Origin: Lates calcarifer
Lineage: Eukaryota > Chordata > Actinopteri > Centropomidae
Assembly: GCF_001640805.2 (NCBI RefSeq)
Contig: NC_066856.1
Coordinates: forward strand, 4,619,377-4,683,376
DNA length: 64,000 nucleotides
Direction of reading: 5' to 3'
The notes beneath the pieces are model-generated. The model was given only the letters and a program-made list of their open reading frames with translations, searched no databases and was not told where the DNA came from. The position numbers were made by a program, and so were the translations under genes. Below, piece by piece: positions 57,221-64,000 of the stretch; position 1 is the stretch's first letter; each line of letters opens with the position of its first letter.

Positions 57221-57294
57221 GTGAGGGTGGCTCAGTGGTTAGCTCTGTAGCCTCACAGCAAAGAGGCTTTGGGATCGAACTCCTGCTGGCTAGG
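57221..57294 (+). mobile_element. tRNA-like head of a teleost SINE-like unit
   Basis: TGGCTCAGTGGTTAG (57228-57242) fits an RNA polymerase III A box, and GGGATCGAACTCC (57270-57282) is a slightly damaged B box about 40 bases later. The intervening GTAGCCTCACAGCAAAGAGG matches the head of an abundant fish unit I recall (GTTAGCACTGTCGCCTCACA). The body and tail, of which 40410-40589 is a copy, are absent here. Confidence 0.65.
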
Positions 57295-58480
57295 TTCATC
57301 CTGAGTTACTAGATACTTTGTAGATTCAGATTTTACTTTCAACAGGAGAGTTACACAGTCCTCTGTTTCAGCCAAAAGTGCTGGAAGGACAATCCCATGG
57401 AAATACACAAATGAACTTCCACACAGAATCTGTAGACAGAGGACTTTCTTTAGACGATAGGTATTGGAATCTAATGGCACGTATGGAAGTATGGAATGGA
57501 GACAGAAGCAGCAGAGGAGAAAATCTGGTCCAAGGGAAATGTTTTGAATCATATATCTTTAGGCAGTTTGATCTGAATGTCATGCCCTGATTTAATATTT
57601 TTAAGATATTAAGAATATGCAATAACATGATTGTTTAAGAGTATCGTAAAGTTCTCTATGCCATAAGGCTGCCTCTGAGTATGGACCTGTGTGAGGGATA
57701 CACACTTTTTTGATGTGGTGGTAATTACTGGAATATCTATTCATCCAGTTGTACCTCGGTGTCTTTCACTCTGCTTGCCTTTTATGCCTGAAGAGGGTCT
57801 GAGTGAAAGCCTCAGTCAGTGTGCGGATTTTAACATTGGTTCTTTTTTGTGTTGAGGATGAGATGAATGGTTGTTTTTGAGTTACATATTTTCTTTTAAT
57901 TAGTTGATTCACCCTCAAATTATGGCATAATGCCTTTAAAACATTAATGTAACTAAAATTTAATCTTTTTGTTTTCTTGCTTCCTTCTTGCTTTTATTTG
58001 TCTCTTTATTTCCATTTTCCTCCTGCTTCCGTCCCCTCTTCTATCCTTTATAACTCCCTTGTTTTCTCCCTTCCTCCCTGCTTTCTGCTGTTTTTTTTTT
58101 TTTTTTTTTTGCCCTTCCATATTCACCAGAAATCATGAAAACCCAGAAACAACTGAGGAGGTTGTGCTCACACACCAAATCTAAAATACTCTTTGACAGA
58201 ACAATTAGTCTTTCTTTGTTAAACTTGCAATGGTGCTCCACCCAAAATCTTTTGGGTATTAAAGATTCAATTCACGAGTGCCTGAAGGTGCCTGTTAACA
58301 GTCAGTAGCTTGGATTCACTAAGTCACAATGGACCCCCAATGGTTTTATACAAAAAACAAAACATATTAAAACACATTAAAATGTTCTTCTTGAATGGTA
58401 TCAATGCCACTCTTCTGCAGGAGACAGCTCTTCTCCCAGAAGAAAAAGAAAAAAATAACCCAAATATTAATATTTATCAG
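57295..58480. other. No gene recognised
   Basis: Overlapping frames at 57253-57628 on both strands have no domain. T20 run at 58091-58110. Confidence 0.45.
58091..58110. repeat. T20 homopolymer
   Basis: Twenty T preceded by a pyrimidine-rich stretch (57960-58090). On the minus strand it could be a retroposon A-tail, but no element body follows. Confidence 0.95.
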
Positions 58481-58489
58481 TACCTCCCT

Positions 58490-58735
58490 GTAGAGTTGTT
58501 CAGTACTTGTATGAATGAACCTTTAACACTAAATTTTCAGAGTTAACTGACTTATACTGAATCACCACTGTCACTAAATAAATCAGTAGCTTTTAGCACT
58601 GAAGCTCCTCATGTATATACTGAACTGCCTTTGAACACTGATGCATTCACTAACTTTTGTACTGTACGTACTGAAGCGCCTTTGAACACTGATGAGAAGG
58701 ACCTGGAGAATTTTAATACTGAATTTCAAATATTA
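58490..58735. repeat. Degenerate ~51-bp minisatellite-like array
   Basis: ATACTGAACTGCCTTTGAAC (58617-58636 region) recurs as GTACTGAAGCGCCTTTGAAC about 51 bases later, each followed by ACTGATG. Weaker relatives (AGCACTGAAGCTCC, TATACTGAATCACC, CAGTACTTGTATGAATGAAC) lie upstream at similar spacing. Stops in all frames argue against a coding repeat. Confidence 0.55.
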
Positions 58736-58745
58736 AGGCATCCCA

Positions 58746-58762
58746 TTTTTTTTTTTTTTTTT
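58746..58762. repeat. T17 homopolymer
   Basis: Seventeen T immediately after the minisatellite-like array. Confidence 0.95.
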
Positions 58763-58989
58763 ATTTCAAAAGGAGATTGCAACTGCAAATCCAGTCAGTG
58801 TGTGTATGATACTACTTGACAACTATTTCTTCATTTGTCTGACTTAAGGGCTGCATTCACTTAGTGTTGTTTTACACATGCAAATCTGCAAAATAATGCA
58901 ACTAACTCTAAAATTCCCCTGTAATAATCCTGAAAATCCTGCCCCTGTTCTGCTATTAAGAAAGAATACTTTGAATTGTCAGTGCCTGT

Positions 58990-59330
58990 GTTATATGACA
59001 AGGCGCTGGAGAGCCAGACGATCCATGATACATACCCTCCTGACAGTGTTTAAGGCAGATCTCGCTAAATTATAGCTATTAGCATGAATTATCAATAAGA
59101 AAAGGTTGACAAGACCAAGGGCAGCAAAGGATGTAACATACACCAAGCTCAGCGCCTCTTTATCACTTAACATGCTGTACAGCATGCTGAATGAGGAATG
59201 GCTCCCAATTTCTCTATCTCCCTCTCCTCCCCTCTTTATCTCTCTCACAGAGGTTTATGTGGGACTTGTTGGAATATTTATGCAAGTTGCTCTTGAGTTG
59301 CAGGTCTGCCCAGGGGAGTTTGTGTTGCCC
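58990..59330. promoter_or_regulatory. Candidate conserved non-coding element
   Basis: CTAAATTATAGCTATTAGC, ATGAATTATCAATAAG, GGTTGACAAGACC and CATGCTGTACAGCATG (a perfect 16-base palindrome at 59170-59185) lie in a repeat-free stretch with balanced base composition. Inference only. Confidence 0.2.
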
Positions 59331-59460
59331 ATTATACTCTAGCATCACATTTCTACAGGCCTCACACATATTAGAAAAATGGTATTATTGTTCAGGGGAT
59401 AAGAGATCAGGTATTAATTCTCAGCAGCACATTTTTCACTTTTTCAAGAGTGTAATGAAA

Positions 59461-59498
59461 AGTATGTCTCTCTACATCTGTATGTAGAGAGACATACT
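59461..59498. repeat. Perfect 17-bp hairpin
   Basis: AGTATGTCTCTCTACAT (59461-59477) and ATGTAGAGAGACATACT (59482-59498) are exact reverse complements around a 4-base loop CTGT. Confidence 0.95.
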
Positions 59499-59499
59499 G

Positions 59500-59634
59500 T
59501 ATCTTTGTAGGGGCCAAAAAGCTGGACACCCCCCCCCTTTGAAGGTTGAGGGCTAGGGTTAGGCATTCAGTTGAGATGGTTCAGGTTAGGGTAAAGGGCT
59601 AAGGAATGCATTATGTCAAGACCCCACAAAGATA
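59500..59634. mobile_element. Small TIR element with telomere-like core
   Basis: TATCTTTGTAGGGG (59500-59513) and CCCCACAAAGATA (59622-59634) form near-perfect terminal inverted repeats with one unpaired base. The interior has CTAGGGTTAGGC and CAGGTTAGGGTAAAGGG. I recall related fish repeats with TATCTTTGTGGGGACC ends and GGTTAGGG-rich centres. No coding capacity: MITE-like. Confidence 0.6.
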
Positions 59635-62600
59635 AGTACACATATATCTTTTGGGTTGTCCATTACACAGTTTTGGAGTTGATCATGTGTCCATCAGTAG
59701 ACATGGCAAACAACACAGAGGGAACTGTGGACAAACTTTGGGTCAGCCTCAGCAGATTAATACACTGGTGGAGCAGCAAGCGAGGCGAAGCCATGTGGCA
59801 GAGTGTTTGGGAGCAACCGTAGCCAGAGCACTGATGACTTAAGCACTTTGACATCATGAAAAGGGACCACTGGCTAGACACTGTAATGCCATGTGAGTAT
59901 TGGACTTCACATTGTAGGACTCACAATGGACAGTTCAAACAAATCAAAATCAATGCAGCTAATCAGAGACACTGCATTTTCATTCTACAACTTCTTTGTC
60001 AAGCTGGTGCCACATTACCAATTGCCTCCTCAACTGCTCACATTAGCAGTTAACATAGCTGGTGCTGCTAGCCTCAACAAAGTGAGGAGAAGCTCACAGG
60101 TCTGGTAAGCTGCTTCTTTCAAACTCCACACCTCAGATTTTTTCTTATCTTCAACTTGTAGCATCAAGTCAAAACATTTCAATGCAGCATCTGTGAATTC
60201 AGACATTGCAGCTGCAACAATTCATAGTTTGCTCATCTCCAAGACTTTTGCTGACTCATGCGCCAATTCATTCACATGTTGATGCAGCACTGTACAAATG
60301 TAAAAGCGTTCTCTGTTGCACACAGGCTCTCAGTCTGGTGTGCTTGTTCTATCGCAAGATTTGTGCCATATCAGGGTTTCCATTTGACAAGTGTGTTCTT
60401 CCAAAATGTTAGGTAGTAATTACAGGGACTTTGTGGATTTTCAAGTTGCTCCTCCTTCCAATGTGTTGTCTATCTAAACCACATTGGGCATCTAAATCAT
60501 TCTGAGGCCTTTCAAGGGACTCCTTAGTCAATAAGTCAAATAGTTTCCTCTGAGTTGACATTGTTTGTGCCTTATATGACCAAAAAGACATGCTTGGAAT
60601 TCAAAATAAACATAAAATTTCACAGTGTAAACCTAATGTTAACCCCATTACCCCTGTTCTCTCCTCCCTCCTCACAAACTTTAGTTATATAAAAACAAGT
60701 TGAAGAATAGCTGCTCAGACAAATCACTTACTGACTGCACCATTCACTTTGTCTTTCTACTTCCTCTCTTCTTTCCCTCAGGCAAGCCAGCATTGAGCTG
60801 GTGTTGCCCAGACCAGTTCTTCCCATAGCCATTTATTTTGCTCAAGACTGGCTTTGTCTGCCTCTTTATGTGCCACCGCAGCCTCCACTTTTCTTGTGGT
60901 TACTGTAGTGATGCCTGCCTAAGACACCTCAAGGTCACCTGGAGCTGGATACTGCAGGTGTTCTCTTTCCTAAGCCATAATAAACTCCTGTCTCCCAGAG
61001 ATGAAATGTAGGAATGGGTTCATTGTGAATACACCTTTCATACTGTGCCTGTGTTGACTGAGGAGCTGGACTTTGCTTTGGAGCCAGTGCACCTGTGTAT
61101 AGTTTGAAAAAAAATCCCATAAAATGGACAAGGAGGCCAGACAAAAGCCAGTAAGAGCATCAAACATCAAAAAGCTAAAATTCAGTTGTAATGCAATTGA
61201 GGGAATATCCTGACTGTGGAACTGTTGTGTAAATGCATATACTGAATGACCTTAACTAAAACAAGGGGTTGTAATTATTATAATAGCAAACCTGGCTAAC
61301 GCATTCAGGTTTATGCTTCTTTATTCTTTTGATTTATTGCTGCATGAAATTGTTGATTTGTGCATAAAAATTCAGATTTGTGCAGCTTTAACCGGTGTTC
61401 TTAAGTCAGTACACACATATAACAGAAGTGCTTTTAGATAAGAACTAAACCAGCAGAGAGCTGATTGACCCGGCTGAGTTACACAGTGCAAAGCACTTCT
61501 GTGATACTCTTTTCTGTTCTCTGGTGTATATTTGGCATATTGTCGATACCAGCATGACCCAAAGACACCAAACTCTGTCTATCCTTGTATCTCTCTGTGA
61601 TTCAACTTTGTGTCTGTGCTTTCTCCCATTTTAGCTCTGTCAAATCAGTAGACCATAAGTTTTAGCTTTATCATGTCAGCTTGAAGCAATTTTCAACCAA
61701 AATTTCATCAAACACTCATTCCTGCAGTGTTTAAAGTTGGCTGTAAAAGGTTTGCAGCTTGCTTTTTTGCAGAGGGCAGCAAAGGAGCAAGCTACATCCA
61801 TTGTAAATACACTTGAATTCCGAGCATTGGATTCATTTGATTCCACATGTGACCTAGTTTCACAGCAAAAAAAGGAAAAAGGATTAAACTTCTCAAATAA
61901 TTCCCACAGTGTGATCTATTTAACCACTGTCCATCTTGATCACTATGTTCCAAACATAGCCATATTTTCACCCTGATATGGCCAAATGATGTCTCTGTTT
62001 TAATATTTATGCACAAGTCTGTTGAGTTTACAAGGAAGCGCATGTGATGATGTGCACATGGAAACGCATTAGCCTCCTGCTCTTCCGGAGGAAGAATTGT
62101 TCTGCCTGAGCTCATCTGTAGTTATGGGGATAAATACAACTGCATTCATGTCAAAGATACCATAATTTTGAGTCTAAAAATTGTAAACACCATTCACATC
62201 AACATCCACTTGTAATTACGACTAAGAAACTGAAAAAAATGTGGTTGCTAATTTGCAAGTGCTTGAGAAGCAAACATGAATGCCTCATTTCAGCCAAAGT
62301 CTGCTAAGGTAATTAATGCCACAGCTGATCAAGAGCTACTGCATATTGTCAATACACTCTGCAATCAATCAGCTGTCTTCAGTTTTCTGATGATGTATAT
62401 TTACAGGTTGTAATCATGGGAATTTCTTTTTTCCATCTCTATGATCTATCTCACATGATGTTACTGTGCTATTATTTGTTACAGGTTTAGTCTGACACAT
62501 GTCAGACACGTGTCTGTGTGTGTTTTTGTACTAAGGTCAGAACGAACCTTTCTGCTCAAGTTGAAATATAGAGTAAGGCTCTACGCTTCGCTAGCAGCTC

Positions 62601-62654
62601 TGTACAGCAGTGCATAGGCTCAAACCTAATATCTTTTTCACTATAATACACTAA
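59635..62654. other. No gene recognised
   Basis: Many short frames up to 86 codons on both strands (59613-60591, 60935-61170, 61737-62115) without domains. A perfect 14-base palindrome lies at 62504-62517. No transposon recognised. Confidence 0.45.
62504..62517. promoter_or_regulatory. Palindrome containing a CACGTG E-box
   Basis: CAGACACGTGTCTG is a perfect 14-base palindrome centred on CACGTG, the canonical E-box of bHLH-zip factors. Use in vivo is unknown. Confidence 0.25.
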
Positions 62655-62890
62655 TATGTTGAGGCCGATGGGAATGTCATCAGTTTTGCAGGTATTTGGT
62701 CGATCTGACAAATTTGGACCTGATGCTGGCTCCAGGGATCAACAAAGCGACTCTTCCTTTGTGGCCTCTGATTATCTGTACCAAATTCGATGGGAATAAA
62801 TTCAATAGCTGTTAAAATATTTCACTCCACACCATCTGTTGGTGCAACTTGATGGAAAATCAAGGGATCACCAAAGTCATTACAATTTAT
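62655..62890 (-). repeat. Abundant percomorph dispersed repeat, copy D
   Basis: GAGGCCGATGGGAATGTCAT and CAGTTTTGCAGGTATTTGGT are the reverse complement of the motif block in copy A. GGGATCACCAAAGTCATTAC (near 62865-62885) belongs to its upstream half. Confidence 0.65.
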
Positions 62891-63799
62891 TCTCTGAGTA
62901 AACAAAAAATATGGATAATAATTAGTTGCCTTGAGTGTGCAGATCTACAGATAACAAAATCAGTTGCAAAAAGATTTGTGTGGCTTTAGTCATTTCACTG
63001 AATTGAGGCTCAAGGCCCCAGCTAGCTATAGGCGTACCTCCGCTATTTTCCCTCTAATGTGTGGGTTTGTCATAACCACCACCACCACCACTTGTACTGC
63101 CTTCTTAGAAATGGATAAAATGACATCAGCTTCAGCTAAATTGAAGGAGTGCTTGTTCAAGGCGGGCCTTGTCATAGCTGGTTTTAGGCTCATGAACATT
63201 CACACAATAAGCCTCTTGAAACCCTGTGGAAACCACCCAGCTCTGGTGAAATAATTTCAAAGCTTCGTCCATTATATTGCATTATTACAGCCACTTTACA
63301 GTATGAAATGTTAAAGCAATTATGTTAAAATCTAAAAATGGAGTAAAAAATGGAATGGAAATGGAATAAAATTACATTAGCTGAAGACCATGTGGCAATT
63401 CAGATGACCTACATTTGTAAATACATAAGGATTCAGCCATTTCATTTCATGACACTGTTCTCACTGTTTCTTTAATGGCACCAACATTCCTGTGTTTTTA
63501 CTGCTGCTGGAGTGAGCAGATAATTTGATGACTGATGAGAGTTATTCAGAAGGACTGGGTACACTTCCAGTATTTGCGTGCATCCGTGTAGAGGTTGGCT
63601 GTAAATTCTGAGCTGCCACACTTCCTATTAAAATATATCTGATGGCATTCACGGCGTCAGTATTACTTTCACAGCTAATCTGCCAAACTGATAAGGTGAG
63701 GAAGTGAGTGTCTTACAGACAGAGAGCAAGTGGGATGACACTAACAGACTCTCTATTTAATCAATGGTCTGTACTATCTCAACCCCCTCATTCAAACAG
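62891..63799. other. No gene recognised
   Basis: A (CCA)n tract lies at 63075-63092; the 96-codon frame 62964-63254 runs through it as Thr repeats and has no domain. Confidence 0.45.
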
Positions 63800-63960
63800 C
63801 TGCTGCCTTGCCGCCAACAAAAATCAGATATATTTGCATAAACACCTTATCATTTAATTACAGCTGAGAGTTCTCCAATCATGCCCCAAGATTAGCCTTT
63901 TGTGGAGGCCTCGGTGACTAAAATGATGAAAAGCTGGGAAACGGTGTTTAAATGAAGAAT
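63800..63960. promoter_or_regulatory. Candidate conserved non-coding element
   Basis: ATTTGCATAAACACC (octamer-like), ATCATTTAATTACAGCTGAG (homeodomain core plus CAGCTG E-box) and CCAAGATTAGCC lie within 100 repeat-free bases. Motif-density inference only. Confidence 0.2.
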
Positions 63961-64000
63961 ACATATATATATATCTACATTGCATTATATATTGCAGGAT

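Noticed and set aside
57228..57282. Possible tRNA gene (A box and B box at tRNA-like spacing)
   Set aside because: The B box is damaged, no cloverleaf could be drawn, and the sequence matches the head of a SINE-like family.
59545..59600. Interstitial telomere repeat
   Set aside because: GGTTAGGG occurs only as isolated motifs inside a TIR-bounded element, with no tandem TTAGGG array.
1..64000. CRISPR array, prokaryotic operon, phage or plasmid system
   Set aside because: No regularly spaced repeats, ribosome-binding-site-led operons or prokaryotic genes; composition and repeats are those of a teleost nuclear genome.

Overview
The window looks like gene-poor nuclear DNA from a ray-finned fish, most likely a percomorph teleost. 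The evidence is AT-rich sequence, many (CA)n/(GT)n microsatellites, no bacterial gene architecture, and repeat families that I recognise from memory as typical of teleost genomes. These include Tc1/mariner fossils, jockey-superfamily LINEs, a tRNA-headed SINE-like unit, and several abundant unclassified percomorph repeats. I found no host protein-coding exon I can defend, and no rRNA, functional tRNA, known miRNA, CRISPR array or viral gene. Almost all open frames are short, overlap on both strands, and have neither recognisable domains nor flanking splice signals. The window is best read as intergenic DNA or one or more large introns.

Layout. 1-5 kb: unique-looking DNA with a percomorph repeat (1225-1540), a LINE-like 3' tail (1690-1903) and a DNA-transposon-like piece (2622-2775). 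5.0-5.9 kb: a decayed LINE segment with a pre-reverse-transcriptase domain. 6-14 kb: mostly unrecognised sequence with small repeats and a 120-bp fold-back (8518-8637). 14.2-14.5 kb: a possible C-terminal scrap of a Penelope-like retroelement. 16.4-17.3 kb: a GT repeat, then a GC-richer, conserved-looking stretch. 18.0-20.5 kb: a dispersed repeat abutting a ~750-bp terminal-inverted-repeat (TIR) transposon, then a 302-bp mariner deletion derivative. 21.1-23.7 kb: the longest LINE, with parts of its endonuclease and reverse transcriptase deleted. 24.6-34 kb: long unrecognised stretches with a Tc1 scrap. 34.5-35.8 kb: the 3' end of an L2-like LINE followed by copy 1 of an unrecognised repeat. 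36.7-40.8 kb: percomorph repeats, one split by a SINE-like insertion. 42.8-43.96 kb: a Tc1-like element with a broken transposase. 44.6 kb: a long (TA)n. 48.6-52.1 kb: several repeat fragments, including copy 2 of the unrecognised repeat and a cluster of an AACC-rich family. 52-64 kb: mostly unrecognised DNA with microsatellites, a SINE-like head, a degenerate minisatellite, a perfect hairpin next to a small TIR element, and a few stretches that could be conserved regulatory elements.

No pathway or operon can be described: every protein-coding trace belongs to a dead mobile element. The possible novelties are structural: two diverged copies of an unclassified repeat about 14.6 kb apart, the 59.46-59.63 kb hairpin and TIR element, the 8.5 kb fold-back, and candidate conserved non-coding elements. 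Family assignments rest on motif recognition from memory and were not searched against any database.
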